A stretch of 64,000 nt of DNA from Blastococcus sp. CT_GayMR19. Lineage in GTDB: Bacteria > Actinomycetota > Actinomycetes > Mycobacteriales > Geodermatophilaceae. The notes under the pieces are model-generated. The model had not been told where the DNA came from and did no database searches. It worked only from the letters and a program-made list of their open reading frames with translations. A program made the position numbers and the translations under genes. This document shows positions 17,714 through 27,241 of the stretch, one piece after another. Every line of letters starts with the position of its first letter. The stretch's first letter is position 1. The DNA is taken from positions 62,001-126,000 of the forward strand of contig NZ_SPQL01000006.1 of NCBI RefSeq assembly GCF_004570385.1, read 5' to 3'.

Positions 17714-18894
17714 CCGACAAGACCACTCCCGCCGGAGCGACCGCCGCCCGCAAGCCGGCGGCTGCGCAGAAGAGGCGCGGCTGGGACCGAGGGGCTCTCG
17801 GGCGCCGTCTGGGTGCGCTTCCCACGCCGGTCAAGGTGCTGCTCATGGCACTGCTGGTGCTCCTGCTGTACGCGCTCCCGCTGCTGGATCTGCCGATCCT
17901 CAGCACCCCGGACACCGACTTCGGCGCCGTCCTGTTCACCGTGGCCAGCTACGTCCTGGTCGCACTGGGGCTCAACGTCGTCCTCGGGTACGCCGGCCTG
18001 CTCGACCTCGGCTACGTCGGCTTCTACGCCGTCGGCGCCTACACCGTCGCCGTCCTCGGCTCGTTCCAGGCCCAGCTGTCCTGGTGGATGCTGATCCCCC
18101 TCGCGGTGATCATCACCACGATCTCGGGCGTCCTGCTGGGCGCGCCGACGCTCCGGGTGCGGGGCGACTACCTCGCGATCGTCACCCTCGGGTTCGGTGA
18201 GATCATCCGGCTGACGGCGCTCAACTCTGCCTGGCTGGGTGAGGCGCGAGGGATCACCAAGATCCCACGGCCGCCCAGTCTCGAGCTCTTCGAGATACCC
18301 AACCTGTCCTGGGACGGGTTCACGGCCTTCGTCGACCTGGACAACACGACGAAGTTCCTGGTCTTCGGCGTCGCGGATCAGGCGCCGTACTACTGGCTGG
18401 CGCTGACCCTGATCTTCCTCGTGCTCGGGGCGGACCGGATGCTGCGGCTGTCGCGCATCGGCCGCGCGTGGGAGGCGACCCGGGAGGACGAGGACGCCGC
18501 CGAGCTGATGGGCGTCCCGACGTTCCGGTTCAAGCTGCTGGCGTTCGCGACCGGCGCGTTCATCGGTGGTCTCTCCGGCGCGCTGTTCGCCTCCCGGCAG
18601 GGCTTCATCAATCCCATTTCCTTCCCCCTGCTGCTGTCGATCCTCTTCCTCGCCGCGGTCGTCGTCGGTGGTGCCGGCAACCGGTGGGGCGTGATCCTGG
18701 GCGCCGCCGTCGTGGCGTACCTGCCCGAGCGGTTCCGCGGTTTCGAGGAATGGCGCCTGCTCGTCTTCGGGCTCGCGCTGCTGCTGTTGGCGAACTTCCG
18801 GCCACAGGGTCTGCTCCCGCCGCGCCGAACTCGGCGCGTGCAAGCGGTGGAAGAGGAACTCGACGCACTGGAGGAGGGGACCGCCCGTGCCTGA
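17710..18894 (+). CDS. livM: branched-chain amino-acid ABC permease LivM
   Basis: The 394-aa protein is the second permease subunit. A basic cytoplasmic N-terminus of about 40 residues (TPAGATAARKPAAAQKRRGW) precedes the membrane core. LivM hallmarks are LGLNVVLGYAGLLDLGYVGFYAVGAY and the coupling helix DEDAAELMGVPTFRFKLLAFATGAFIGGLSGALFA. The C-terminus is PERFRGFEEWRLLVFGLALLLLANFRPQGLLPPRR. ATG at 17710 overlaps the livH stop and the end overlaps livG, so translation is coupled along the operon. Confidence 0.94.
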   Translation: MTDKTTPAGATAARKPAAAQKRRGWDRGALGRRLGALPTPVKVLLMALLVLLLYALPLLDLPILSTPDTDFGAVLFTVASYVLVALGLNVVLGYAGLLDLGYVGFYAVGAYTVAVLGSFQAQLSWWMLIPLAVIITTISGVLLGAPTLRVRGDYLAIVTLGFGEIIRLTALNSAWLGEARGITKIPRPPSLELFEIPNLSWDGFTAFVDLDNTTKFLVFGVADQAPYYWLALTLIFLVLGADRMLRLSRIGRAWEATREDEDAAELMGVPTFRFKLLAFATGAFIGGLSGALFASRQGFINPISFPLLLSILFLAAVVVGGAGNRWGVILGAAVVAYLPERFRGFEEWRLLVFGLALLLLANFRPQGLLPPRRTRRVQAVEEELDALEEGTARA

Positions 18895-19711
18895 GACCCC
18901 GACGGACGGCGGGCCGGGAACGTCGACGTCGTCCGCGCTGCTGTCGCTGGAGAACGTCAGTCTTCAGTTCGGTGGGCTGAAGGCCCTGGACGACGTGAGC
19001 TTCGAGGTGCGCGAGGGGGAGATCCTCGGGCTGATCGGGCCGAACGGGGCCGGGAAGACCACCTGCTTCAACGTCATGACCGGCGTGTACCACCCCACCT
19101 CCGGGCTGGTCCGCTTCGCCGGTGAACCGCTCGGCAACCGCAAACGGTTCGCCATCACCCGGCTCGGCATCGCCCGGACCTTCCAGAACATCCGGCTGTT
19201 CCCCAACATGACGGCTCTGGAGAACGTGCTGGTGGGCGCCGACGCGCACCACCGCACGAACGTCATCGATGCGCTCCTCCGCACCCCGCGCCACCGCAGG
19301 GAGGAGCGGGAGGGAGAGCAGACGGCCCGTGAGGTGATGCGCTTCATGGGGCTGGAGCGGCGCTCCGACGAGCTCGCGCGAAACCTGTCCTACGGCGAGC
19401 AGCGCCGCCTCGAGATCGCCCGCGCGATGGCGACGAAGCCCAAGCTGCTCTGCCTCGACGAGCCGGCCGCCGGTTTCAACCCGGCGGAGAAGGCGCAGCT
19501 GATGAACCTCATCCGCCGGGTGCGCGACAGCGGCCTGACGGTGCTGCTCATCGAGCACGACATGGGCCTGGTCATGGGTGTGAGCGACCGCGTCACCGTG
19601 CTGGAGTTCGGCCGCAAGATCGCCGAGGGCGTACCCGCGGACGTCCGCGACGACCCGGCGGTCATCGCTGCCTACCTGGGCACCGAGGCCGACACGGAGG
19701 AGACCGCCTGA
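18887..19711 (+). CDS. livG: branched-chain amino-acid ABC ATP-binding protein LivG
   Basis: The 274-aa ATPase has Walker [13 protein letters not shown], the Q-loop in [21 protein letters not shown], the signature [15 protein letters not shown], Walker [16 protein letters not shown] and the switch histidine in [12 protein letters not shown]. The insert after the signature upstream region and the C-terminal VIAAYLGTE are typical of LivG. A Thr/Ser/Pro-rich stretch of about 15 residues precedes the domain. The GTG at 18887 overlaps the livM end and lies downstream of GAGGAGGGG. Confidence 0.95.
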   Translation: MPETPTDGGPGTSTSSALLSLENVSLQFGGLKALDDVSFEVREGEILGLIGPNGAGKTTCFNVMTGVYHPTSGLVRFAGEPLGNRKRFAITRLGIARTFQNIRLFPNMTALENVLVGADAHHRTNVIDALLRTPRHRREEREGEQTAREVMRFMGLERRSDELARNLSYGEQRRLEIARAMATKPKLLCLDEPAAGFNPAEKAQLMNLIRRVRDSGLTVLLIEHDMGLVMGVSDRVTVLEFGRKIAEGVPADVRDDPAVIAAYLGTEADTEETA

Positions 19712-20427
19712 TGTTGCTCGAGGTCGAAGGGCTCTGCGTCAACTACGGCCGCATCGAGGCCATCCGCGACATCAGCTTCTCGGTCGAGGAGGGGTCGGTC
19801 GTCACGCTCATCGGGGCGAACGGTGCCGGCAAGACCACGACGATGAAGACGTTGTCCGGCCTGCGGAAGGTGCGCGCCGGCACGGTCGCCTTCGCGGGCA
19901 AGGACATCACCACGATGCCCTCGCACGCCCGGGTACCGCTGGGCATCAGCCAGTCCCCGGAGGGGCGGCGCATCTTCCCGGGCATGTCGGTGGTGGAGAA
20001 TCTCGACATGGGCGCGTACGCGCGCCCGGACCGGGCGAAGACCCGGACGGCCGACCTGGAGCGGGTCTTCACGTTGTTCCCGCGTCTCCAGGAGCGTCGC
20101 GATCAGGCGGCCGGGACCATGTCCGGCGGTGAGCAGCAGATGTTGGCCATCGGCCGGGCGCTCATGTCGCGACCGAAGCTGCTGTTGCTCGACGAGCCCT
20201 CGATGGGGCTCGCGCCCAAGCTCATCCAGCAGATCTTCGCGATCATCACCGACATCCGTGAGCAGGGGACGACGATCCTGCTGGTCGAGCAGAACGCCGC
20301 GCAGGCGCTGCGCATCGCCGACCGCGCCTACATCCTCGAGACGGGTGAGGTCGTGCGTGAGGGCTCGGGCCGGGAGCTGGCCGCGGACGACAGCGTGCGC
20401 GCGGCCTACCTCGGGGGCGACGTCTGA
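19711..20427 (+). CDS. livF: branched-chain amino-acid ABC ATP-binding protein LivF
   Basis: The 238-aa second ATPase pairs with LivG. Walker A is GANGAGKTTTMK, the signature is MSGGEQQMLAIGRAL, Walker B is LLLLDEPSMGLAPKLIQQ and the switch region is LLVEQNAAQALRIADRAYILETGEVV, which is diagnostic of LivF. The start overlaps the livG stop by one base (TGATG). It ends the operon and converges on the polar amino-acid transporter genes 88 bp away; no clear terminator lies in that gap. Confidence 0.95.
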   Translation: MLLEVEGLCVNYGRIEAIRDISFSVEEGSVVTLIGANGAGKTTTMKTLSGLRKVRAGTVAFAGKDITTMPSHARVPLGISQSPEGRRIFPGMSVVENLDMGAYARPDRAKTRTADLERVFTLFPRLQERRDQAAGTMSGGEQQMLAIGRALMSRPKLLLLDEPSMGLAPKLIQQIFAIITDIREQGTTILLVEQNAAQALRIADRAYILETGEVVREGSGRELAADDSVRAAYLGGDV

Positions 20428-20515
20428 GCGGGCGTCGTCGCTACGGATCGGGGCGGTCAGCGGTCCGGTCCGGACACCCGCCTTCCCACTCCTGAGGTCG
20501 GCCGGCCCGTCGCAC

Positions 20516-21301
20516 TCAGAGGACCTTCGACAGGAAGGCCCTCGTCCGTTCGTGCTGCGGATCGGCCAGGACCGCTCTCGGTGGGCCGGCCTCGACGACG
20601 ACGCCGGCGTCCATGAAGACGAGCTGGTCGCCCACCTCCCGCGCGAAGCCCATCTCGTGCGTGACCACGATCATCGTCATGCCCTCGTCGGCCAGCTGCC
20701 GCATCACGTCCAGCACCTCGCCGACCAGCTCCGGGTCGAGGGCGGACGTGGGCTCGTCGAAGAGCATCAGCCGCGGCTGCATCGCCAGCGCCCGGGCGAT
20801 CGCCACCCGCTGCTGCTGACCGCCGGACAGCTGCGCCGGGTAGGCCTGCGCCTTGTCGGCCAGTCCGACGCGGGCCAGCAGGTCCCGGGCCTGAGTCGCT
20901 GCCTCGGCCTTGCGCCGCCCCTGGACCACCACCGGGGCCTCGGCGATGTTCTCCAGCGCAGTCATGTGCGGGAAGAGGTTGAACCGCTGGAACACCATGC
21001 CGATGGTGCGCCGCTGCCGGGCGGCGTCCCGGGGGTGCATCTCGTGCAGCTTGCCGCGGCGCTCGTGGTAGCCGACCAGCACGCCGTCCACGTACAGCCG
21101 GCCGGCGTTCACCGTCTCCAGGTGGTTGATGCACCGCAGGAACGTCGACTTCCCGGAACCGGAGGGGCCGACGAGGCACATCACCTCACCGGGTGCGACG
21201 TCCAGCGTGATGCCCTTGAGCACCTCCAGGGCGCCGAAGCTCTTGTGCACCCCCTGCGCCGACACCATCGGGGTGGGCCGCGACTGCTCGGGCTCGGTCA
21301 C
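20516..21301 (-). CDS. polar amino-acid ABC transporter ATP-binding protein (GlnQ type)
   Basis: The 261-aa ATPase has Walker [20 protein letters not shown], a Q-loop at [16 protein letters not shown], the signature [17 protein letters not shown], Walker [20 protein letters not shown] and the switch [12 protein letters not shown]. These are the hallmarks of the glutamine/polar amino-acid (PAAT) family. A family-atypical insert of about 12 residues ([16 protein letters not shown]) sits between Walker A and the Q-loop. The GTG start overlaps the permease stop by 4 nt. The exact substrate is unknown. Confidence 0.92.
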   Translation of the reverse strand: MTEPEQSRPTPMVSAQGVHKSFGALEVLKGITLDVAPGEVMCLVGPSGSGKSTFLRCINHLETVNAGRLYVDGVLVGYHERRGKLHEMHPRDAARQRRTIGMVFQRFNLFPHMTALENIAEAPVVVQGRRKAEAATQARDLLARVGLADKAQAYPAQLSGGQQQRVAIARALAMQPRLMLFDEPTSALDPELVGEVLDVMRQLADEGMTMIVVTHEMGFAREVGDQLVFMDAGVVVEAGPPRAVLADPQHERTRAFLSKVL

Positions 21302-22206
21302 GATCCGCCTCCCGGAGGCTGCTCCTGGGCCTTGGCCAGAGCGGCCAGCTGCCGGCTGGACATGGTGCGCGACGACCCGCGGGAGAAGTGCCGCTCCAGG
21401 TAGTACTGGGCGACCATCAGCACCGACGTCATCACCAGGTACCAGGTCGCGGCCACGAGCAACAAGGGGATGACCCGGAAGATCGGCGTGGCGATGGCAC
21501 GGGCCCGTGAGTACAGCTCCGTCGTGAGCGGGATGGCGACCACCAGCGAGGTGGTCTTGAGCATGCTGATGACCTCGTTGCCGGTCGGCGGGATGATCAC
21601 CCGCATGGCCTGGGGCAGCACGATCCGCCGCATCGTCTGCAGCCACGTCATCCCCAGGGCCGAGGCAGCCTCGGTCTGCCCCTCGTCGACCGACCGGATG
21701 CCCGCCCGGACGATCTCGGCCATGTAGGCGGCCTCGTTGAGGCCGAGGCCGATGAACGCGAACATGAAGGCGGAGCCGACCTCGCGGACGTCGAAGGTGA
21801 CGAAGCTCGGCCCCCACGGGATCCCGATCCGCACCTGCTGGTAGATCGAGGTGATCAGGCCCCAGAACACCAGCTGCACGTACACCGGGGTGCCGCGGAA
21901 GAACCACAGGTAGAGCCAGGACAGCCCGCGCAGCACGGGGTTGTCCGACAGGCGCATGACCGCGAGCAGGACCCCCAGCACGACGGCGATCACCATCGCG
22001 ATGACCGTGAGCTCCAGCGTCACCAGTGCGGCCGCGGAGATCCGCTGGTCGAACAGGTACTTGCCGTAGGTGGGCCAGTCGTAGGCGTCGTTCGTCGCCG
22101 CTCCCCACGCGAAGAGGAACAGCAGGGTGACCAGGACTGCAGCGCTGATCCAGCGGCCCGGCCGGCGAAGTGGAACCGCCTTGATGGGGGTGCTCGGATC
22201 AGTCAC
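21298..22206 (-). CDS. polar amino-acid ABC transporter permease
   Basis: The 302-aa protein has an extended N-terminus with one additional hydrophobic segment ([19 protein letters not shown]) before the His/Glu/Gln/Arg/opine-type permease domain. That domain begins with [25 protein letters not shown]. The EAA motif is [40 protein letters not shown] short basic/Gln-rich tail ends the protein. The GTG at 22206 starts 2 bp after the binding-protein stop. Only one permease gene is present, so it probably works as a homodimer. Confidence 0.92.
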   Translation of the reverse strand: MTDPSTPIKAVPLRRPGRWISAAVLVTLLFLFAWGAATNDAYDWPTYGKYLFDQRISAAALVTLELTVIAMVIAVVLGVLLAVMRLSDNPVLRGLSWLYLWFFRGTPVYVQLVFWGLITSIYQQVRIGIPWGPSFVTFDVREVGSAFMFAFIGLGLNEAAYMAEIVRAGIRSVDEGQTEAASALGMTWLQTMRRIVLPQAMRVIIPPTGNEVISMLKTTSLVVAIPLTTELYSRARAIATPIFRVIPLLLVAATWYLVMTSVLMVAQYYLERHFSRGSSRTMSSRQLAALAKAQEQPPGGGS

Positions 22207-22208
22207 CG

Positions 22209-23105
22209 TCAGGTCCCGGAGGCGCCGTTGATCTCCGATTCGGACACCGCCCCGTCGGACAACCCCCAGGTCTCCAGGATCTCGGCGTAGGTGCCGTCCT
22301 CGATCAGCGACTGCACTGCGGCCTGCAGGGCCTCGCTCAGCCCGCTCTCCTTGCCCACCACGTAGCCGTAGGGGGCCGCGTCGTAGACCTCGCCGGTCAG
22401 CTCCAGGGCACCGTTGCTCTGCTGGACGGCGTAGGCCATGACCGGGGAGTCGGCCAGCACGGCCTGGGCCTGGCCGAGCGTGACGGAGTTGGTGGCCTGA
22501 CCCTGGTCGTCGAACTGGAGGATGTCGATCGCCTCCTCGCCCGCTGCGGTGCACTCCTCGGACCGGGCGGTGAGCTCCTCCAGCTGCACGGTCCCGGTCT
22601 GGACCGCGACGGTGAGGCCGCAGGGGCTCTCCGGGTCGACGTCCCCGCCGGCGGCCTGGGCCCACTGCGTCCCGGCCTCGAAGTAGGTGATCATGTCCAC
22701 CACCTCCTCGCGCTCGGCGTTGTCGGTGAAGGAGGACACCCCGACGTCGTAGCTGCCGCTCTGCACGCTCGGGATGATGTTGTCGAACGTCGACGCCTGG
22801 TACTCCGCGGTCAGGCCGAGCTTGCCGGCGACGGCGTCGAACAGGTCGATGTCGAACCCGACGATCTTGTTCGCGTCGTCCTGGAACTCGTTGGGCGCGT
22901 AGGTGGGGTCCGTACCGACGGTGAGAGTGCCGCGTTCGGCGATCCCGTCGGGCACCAGCCCGGCGAGTTCCTCGTCCTGTGTCACCGCCGCGCTGGGCGC
23001 ACCCGATCCTTCGGACGCGGTGTTGTCAGCGCACGCGGCGAGGCTGGTGACGCTGAGGGCTCCAGCGGCCAGCAGGCCCCAGACGCGCAGAGATCGGGTC
23101 GACAC
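22209..23105 (-). CDS. polar amino-acid ABC transporter substrate-binding lipoprotein
   Basis: The 298-aa lipoprotein belongs to the periplasmic binding type-2 family. The GTG at 23105 lies downstream of GAAGGAG. The signal peptide (VWGLLAAGALSVTSLAAC) ends in the lipobox LAAC. The mature protein shows LTVGTDPTYAPNEFQDDANKIVGFDIDLFDAVAGKLG, the usual start of cysteine/glutamine-type binding proteins, and SGSYDVGVSSFTDNAEREEVVDMITYF. It is the first gene of the three-gene minus-strand operon. Some 45 upstream codons remain open but precede the ribosome binding site. Confidence 0.92.
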   Translation of the reverse strand: MSTRSLRVWGLLAAGALSVTSLAACADNTASEGSGAPSAAVTQDEELAGLVPDGIAERGTLTVGTDPTYAPNEFQDDANKIVGFDIDLFDAVAGKLGLTAEYQASTFDNIIPSVQSGSYDVGVSSFTDNAEREEVVDMITYFEAGTQWAQAAGGDVDPESPCGLTVAVQTGTVQLEELTARSEECTAAGEEAIDILQFDDQGQATNSVTLGQAQAVLADSPVMAYAVQQSNGALELTGEVYDAAPYGYVVGKESGLSEALQAAVQSLIEDGTYAEILETWGLSDGAVSESEINGASGT

Positions 23106-23239
23106 GGTGCAGCTCCTTCGAGGGGGTTCGTTCCTGGGAAAGTAACCCCCCGCTGCTGCCTGCAGGTAGCTGGCTGCTCGATCGTGTTGCACGACCGTCA
23201 CCATGCCGGGGGCGGGAACCGGCCGGCGGTCCCCGATGT

Positions 23240-23277
23240 GATCACGGTCCGTGCTCTTCCGGCGCGTCGCCGTGATC
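23240..23277. promoter_or_regulatory. inverted repeat in the divergent promoter region
   Basis: GATCACGG (23240-23247) and CCGTGATC (23270-23277) form an 8-bp inverted repeat with a 22-nt spacer. It lies between the minus-strand amino-acid transporter and the plus-strand acetyltransferase gene. An operator or a chance palindrome is equally possible. Confidence 0.3.
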
Positions 23278-23328
23278 GCGGCTGGTCAGCGGTGCACTCT
23301 CCACACACCGTCCAGGGGAGGGCTCCTC

Positions 23329-23979
23329 GTGCCAGGAACCGGTTCGTCGCGGTCTCGGGTGCACACGCGCACGGCGCGGGTCGCCGATCTGCCGGCGGTG
23401 CTCGCGCTCGTGCGCCAGCACCGGGCCGACGCGCACGCCGAGGACGTCCTCGCCGGGCACACCCGCCTCAACGCGGCGGCCTCGGGCTTCCGCCGGCTGC
23501 TCGAGGACCCGGAGCACCGCGTCGTGCTCGCCGTGCTGCCCGGCCCGAACCCGGCGGCGGGGGGCGCCGGCGGCGAGGTTCCGGTCGGACTCGCCGTCCT
23601 GGGCCTCGACCCGCTCTCGCTGGTGCTCGGCAATCCGCAGGTCACCGTCGACACCTTCGTCGTCCACCGCGAGCACCGGCGCCGGGGGGCGGGCGCGGTG
23701 CTGCTCGCGGCCGCAGCCCGCTATGCCGAGGAGACCGGCGCGGCGCACGTGGTGGCGGCGGTGGCCGGCCACGAGGCGGAACGGCAGCGGTTCTTCGCCC
23801 GGATGGGCTTCGCCCCGTTGACGACGCGCCGGATCGTGGGCCTGGACTCGCTCACCCGGTCCCTCGCGGCGTGGCAGCGCAGCGGCCTGCCGGTCCCGGC
23901 GCCGCGACGGGCACTCAGCTCGCGCCGTCGTCCCGCCCCGCGCACGCTGCGCGGTGTCGGGGTCGCCGCCGAGGGGTGA
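23329..23979 (+). CDS. GNAT-family N-acetyltransferase
   Basis: The 216-aa protein has an acetyl-CoA fold. The N-terminal strand is TARVADLPAVLALVRQHRAD and the binding loop is VVHREHRRRGAGAVLLAAAARYAEETGA, with FFARMGFAPL at the end of the domain. A basic C-terminal tail of about 40 residues follows. The GTG at 23329 comes after AGGGGAGGG (23314-23322). The substrate is unknown. It resembles actinobacterial GNAT proteins of undefined role, and its neighbours do not reveal a pathway. Confidence 0.8.
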   Translation: MPGTGSSRSRVHTRTARVADLPAVLALVRQHRADAHAEDVLAGHTRLNAAASGFRRLLEDPEHRVVLAVLPGPNPAAGGAGGEVPVGLAVLGLDPLSLVLGNPQVTVDTFVVHREHRRRGAGAVLLAAAARYAEETGAAHVVAAVAGHEAERQRFFARMGFAPLTTRRIVGLDSLTRSLAAWQRSGLPVPAPRRALSSRRRPAPRTLRGVGVAAEG

Positions 23980-23985
23980 GCCCCC

Positions 23986-24390
23986 TCAGGCCGGCAGGAT
24001 CATGCAGGTCAGCCGGCCGCTGGCGGTCGGCCGGCCCTGGTCGTCGCGGACGTCGATGAGGAACGTGGCCAGGGTGCGGCCGCGTCGCACCGGAGTGCAG
24101 ACCGCCGTGACGACGCCCGAGGTCGCCGGCCGGATGTAGCTGGCGTTCAGCTCGACGCCGACCGCCTTGCGCTCGGGGCCGGCTCCGAGGGCAGCGGCCC
24201 ACGAGCCGATCGTCTCCATGAGCGCGCAGGTGGCGCCGCCGTGCACCCGCCCGAAGGGCTGCTGGTTCCCCTCGACCGGCATCGTCGCCACCAGCCGGTC
24301 CGGAGTGAAGTCGATGATCTCGATGCCCAGCTTGTCGTCGAGCGGACTGCTCGCGCCCGCCGGGGCCCAGGACGGGGGAAGGGTGCTCAC
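23986..24390 (-). CDS. PaaI-type hotdog thioesterase
   Basis: The 134-aa single-hotdog protein carries GRVHGGATCALMETIGSWAA, the conserved HGG motif and following helix of the PaaI/YdiI group, and ELNASYIRPATSGVVTAVCTPVRRGRTLATFLIDV. Such enzymes hydrolyse small or aromatic acyl-CoA esters. The GTG at 24390 is the likely start. It converges on the acetyltransferase with a 6-bp gap and is divergent from polA. The physiological substrate is not evident. Confidence 0.85.
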   Translation of the reverse strand: MSTLPPSWAPAGASSPLDDKLGIEIIDFTPDRLVATMPVEGNQQPFGRVHGGATCALMETIGSWAAALGAGPERKAVGVELNASYIRPATSGVVTAVCTPVRRGRTLATFLIDVRDDQGRPTASGRLTCMILPA

Positions 24391-24483
24391 CCCGGCACGG
24401 TAGCCAGTGCGCTGACCCGACCGATCCGGCGCGACCCGACCGGCCCTCGACCCGGGCAGATCCGGTCCGTCGGTCCCCGCACC

Positions 24484-24497
24484 TAGGATCGGCTGCG
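24484..24497 (+). promoter_or_regulatory. likely leaderless promoter of polA (-10 TAGGAT)
   Basis: TAGGAT at 24484-24489 is 8 nt before the ATG and no ribosome binding site is present, so transcription probably starts at or just before the start codon. Confidence 0.4.
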
Positions 24498-27239
24498 ATG
24501 TCCGCTCCGGTCTCCGCTCCCGCCCCCTCGACCGCCCCCACCAGCTCGGGGCCGCGCCCGCGGCTCCTGCTGCTCGACGGTCACTCGCTGGCCTACCGGG
24601 CGTTCTTCGCCCTCCCGGTCGAGAACTTCTCCACGACCACGGGGCAGCCGACCAACGCCGTCTACGGCTTCACGTCGATGCTGATCAACATCCTGCGCGA
24701 CGAGCAGCCGACGCACCTCGCCGTCGCCTTCGACGTCGGCCGGAAGACCTTCCGCAGCGAGATCTTCGCCGAGTACAAGGCCAACCGGTCGGAGAGCCCG
24801 ACGGACTTCCGCGGCCAGGTCAGCCTCGTCCAGGAGGTGCTCGCGGCACTGCACGTCCCGGTCATCACGGCCGAGAACTACGAGGCGGACGACGTCATCG
24901 CGACGCTCACCGTGCAGGCGGTGGAACAGGGCATGGACGTGCTCATCGCCACCGGCGACCGGGACGCGCTCCAGCTGGTGAACGAGCACGTCACCGTGCT
25001 CTACCCCCGGAAGGGGGTGTCGGACATGACCCGCTTCACGCCCGGGGAGGTGGAGACCAAGTACGGGCTCAGCCCGGCGCAGTACCCCGACTTCGCGGCG
25101 CTGCGCGGCGACCCGAGCGACAACCTCCCGAGCATCCCGAGCGTGGGGGAGAAGACCGCGGCCAAATGGATCCGTGAGTACGGCTCGCTCGACGCGCTCG
25201 TCGACCAGGTCGACACCGTGAAGGGCAAGGTCGGGGAGAAGCTCCGCGAGCACCTCTCCTCGGTGATGCAGAACCGGCGGCTGACCGAGCTCGACCGCTC
25301 CGTCCCGCTGCCGATCGGCCCCGCCGAGCTCGCCGTCCAGCCGTGGGACCGCAACGAGGTCCACACCCTCTTCGACAACCTGCAGTTCCGGGTGCTCCGC
25401 GACCGGCTGTTCGCCACGCTCACCAGCGCCGAGCCCGAGGTCGAGGGCGGCTTCGCCGTCGCCATCGATGCACCGCCGAAGGGCGAGCTCGGCACGTGGC
25501 TCCGGGAGCACACGGCGACCGGCCGCACCGGCCTGATCTTCCGCGGCTCGTGGGGCCGCGGCACCGGGTCCCTCGACGGCATCGCGCTCGCGGCCGCCGA
25601 CGGGCACGCCACGTTCGTCGACCTCGGCCCGGCTCTGGACGTCGCCGACGAGCAGGCGCTGGCGGCGTGGCTCGCCGACCCCGCCGTGGCGAAGGCCGTG
25701 CACGAGGTCAAGGGCCCACTGCTGGCCATCTGGGCGCGGGGCTGGGAGCTGGCCGGCGAGACCAGCGACACCGCCCTGGCTGCCTACCTGGCCATGCCCG
25801 GCCAGCGGTCCTTCGACCTCGCCGACCTGGCCGTCCGCTACCTGCGTCGCGAGCTCAAGGACGCCGCCGCCGAGGAGGCCCAGCTCACCCTCGACGGTCT
25901 GGGCCCCTCGGAGGACGACCTGGCCGCGGAGGCCGCCGCGGTCGACCTGCTGAAGTCCGCCGCGGTCAAGGACCTCGCGGCCGCCCTCGAGCCGATGCTC
26001 GAGGAGCGCAGCGCCGGCCGGCTGCTCACGGAGCTGGAGCTGCCGCTCACCCGCGTGCTGGCCGCCATGGAGGCGCGCGGCATCGCCGCCGACGTCGACT
26101 ACCTCCGCGAGCTGCAGCGCGAGTTCGCCGACGGCGTCGCCGCTGCCGCGGCCGAGTGCTACGCGGTGATCGGCCGGGAGGTGAATCTCGGTTCGCCCAA
26201 GCAGCTGCAGACCGTGATCTTCGACGAGCTGGGCCTGCCCAAGACGAAGAAGAACAAGACCGGCTACACGACGGACGCCGACGCGTTGACGTGGTTGTTC
26301 GAGCAGACCGGGCACCCGTTCATGGAGCACCTCCTGCGCCACCGCGACGTCACGCGGCTGCGCACGGTCATCGACGGCCTGCTGCCGATGGTGGACGACG
26401 TCGGCCGCATCCACACCACGTTCCAGCAGACCATCGCGGCCACCGGCCGGCTCTCCTCGACCGATCCGAACCTGCAGAACATCCCGATCCGCACCGCCGA
26501 AGGGCGCCGGATCCGGCAGGCGTTCGTCGTCGGCCAGGGCTTCGAGTCGCTGATGACGGCGGACTACAGCCAGATCGAGATGCGGATCATGGCCCACCTG
26601 TCGGAGGACGCCGGACTGATCGAGGCGTTCACGTCGGGGGAGGACCTGCACTCGTTCGTCGCCTCCCGTGCGTTCGACATCCCGATCGAGGACGTCGACC
26701 CCGAGATGCGCCGCCGGATCAAGGCGATGAGCTACGGCCTCGCCTACGGACTCTCCGCCTACGGGCTGGCGCAACAGCTGCGGATCACGCCCGAGGAGGC
26801 GCGCGGCCAGATGCACGCCTACTTCGAGCGCTTCGGCGGCATCCGCGACTACCTGGACGGCGTCGTCGACGACGCACGGCAGACCGGCTACACCGAGACC
26901 ACCCTCGGCCGCCGCCGCTACCTGCCGGATCTGACCAGCGACAACCGGCAGCGGCGGGAGATGGCCGAGCGGATGGCGCTGAACGCGCCGATCCAGGGCT
27001 CGGCCGCCGACGTCATCAAGGTCGCCATGCTCAACGTGGAGAAGGCGATCGCCGCGGAAGGGCTGCGCTCACGGATGGTCCTGCAGGTGCACGACGAACT
27101 CGTGCTCGAGGTGGCCGACGGCGAGCGGGAGGCGTTGGAGGCGCTGGTCCGCCGCGAGATGGCCGGCGCCGCGGAGCTGTCGGTGGCGCTCGAGGTGTCG
27201 GTCGGATTCGGCCCCAGCTGGGACGCCGCAGCGCACTGA
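24498..27239 (+). CDS. polA: DNA polymerase I
   Basis: The 913-aa enzyme fills gaps in repair and removes RNA primers. An N-terminal 5'-3' exonuclease domain (LLLLDGHSLAYRAFFAL, ENYEADDVIATL, ATGDRDALQLV, GDPSDNLPSIPSVGEKTA) spans about residues 15-320. A degenerate 3'-5' exonuclease-like domain without the catalytic acidic residues covers about 330-500. The polymerase domain has motif A DYSQIEMRIMAHLSED, motif B RRRIKAMSYGLAYGLSAYG and motif C LQVHDELVLEV. Loss of proofreading is usual in actinobacterial PolA. The frameshifted aac(2') gene starts 2 bp after its stop. Confidence 0.98.
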   Translation: MSAPVSAPAPSTAPTSSGPRPRLLLLDGHSLAYRAFFALPVENFSTTTGQPTNAVYGFTSMLINILRDEQPTHLAVAFDVGRKTFRSEIFAEYKANRSESPTDFRGQVSLVQEVLAALHVPVITAENYEADDVIATLTVQAVEQGMDVLIATGDRDALQLVNEHVTVLYPRKGVSDMTRFTPGEVETKYGLSPAQYPDFAALRGDPSDNLPSIPSVGEKTAAKWIREYGSLDALVDQVDTVKGKVGEKLREHLSSVMQNRRLTELDRSVPLPIGPAELAVQPWDRNEVHTLFDNLQFRVLRDRLFATLTSAEPEVEGGFAVAIDAPPKGELGTWLREHTATGRTGLIFRGSWGRGTGSLDGIALAAADGHATFVDLGPALDVADEQALAAWLADPAVAKAVHEVKGPLLAIWARGWELAGETSDTALAAYLAMPGQRSFDLADLAVRYLRRELKDAAAEEAQLTLDGLGPSEDDLAAEAAAVDLLKSAAVKDLAAALEPMLEERSAGRLLTELELPLTRVLAAMEARGIAADVDYLRELQREFADGVAAAAAECYAVIGREVNLGSPKQLQTVIFDELGLPKTKKNKTGYTTDADALTWLFEQTGHPFMEHLLRHRDVTRLRTVIDGLLPMVDDVGRIHTTFQQTIAATGRLSSTDPNLQNIPIRTAEGRRIRQAFVVGQGFESLMTADYSQIEMRIMAHLSEDAGLIEAFTSGEDLHSFVASRAFDIPIEDVDPEMRRRIKAMSYGLAYGLSAYGLAQQLRITPEEARGQMHAYFERFGGIRDYLDGVVDDARQTGYTETTLGRRRYLPDLTSDNRQRREMAERMALNAPIQGSAADVIKVAMLNVEKAIAAEGLRSRMVLQVHDELVLEVADGEREALEALVRREMAGAAELSVALEVSVGFGPSWDAAAH

Positions 27240-27241
27240 CC

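Noticed and set aside
20428-20515. Terminator between the convergent livF and polar amino-acid ATPase genes
   Set aside because: Only short, broken complementarities (for example around ggtccggtccggac) are visible, too weak to call.
23106-23204. Longer N-terminus for the polar amino-acid binding lipoprotein
   Set aside because: The upstream codons precede a good ribosome binding site and would bury the signal peptide and lipobox.
24483-26816. 777-codon antisense frame over polA
   Set aside because: Composition artefact opposite the certain DNA polymerase I gene.
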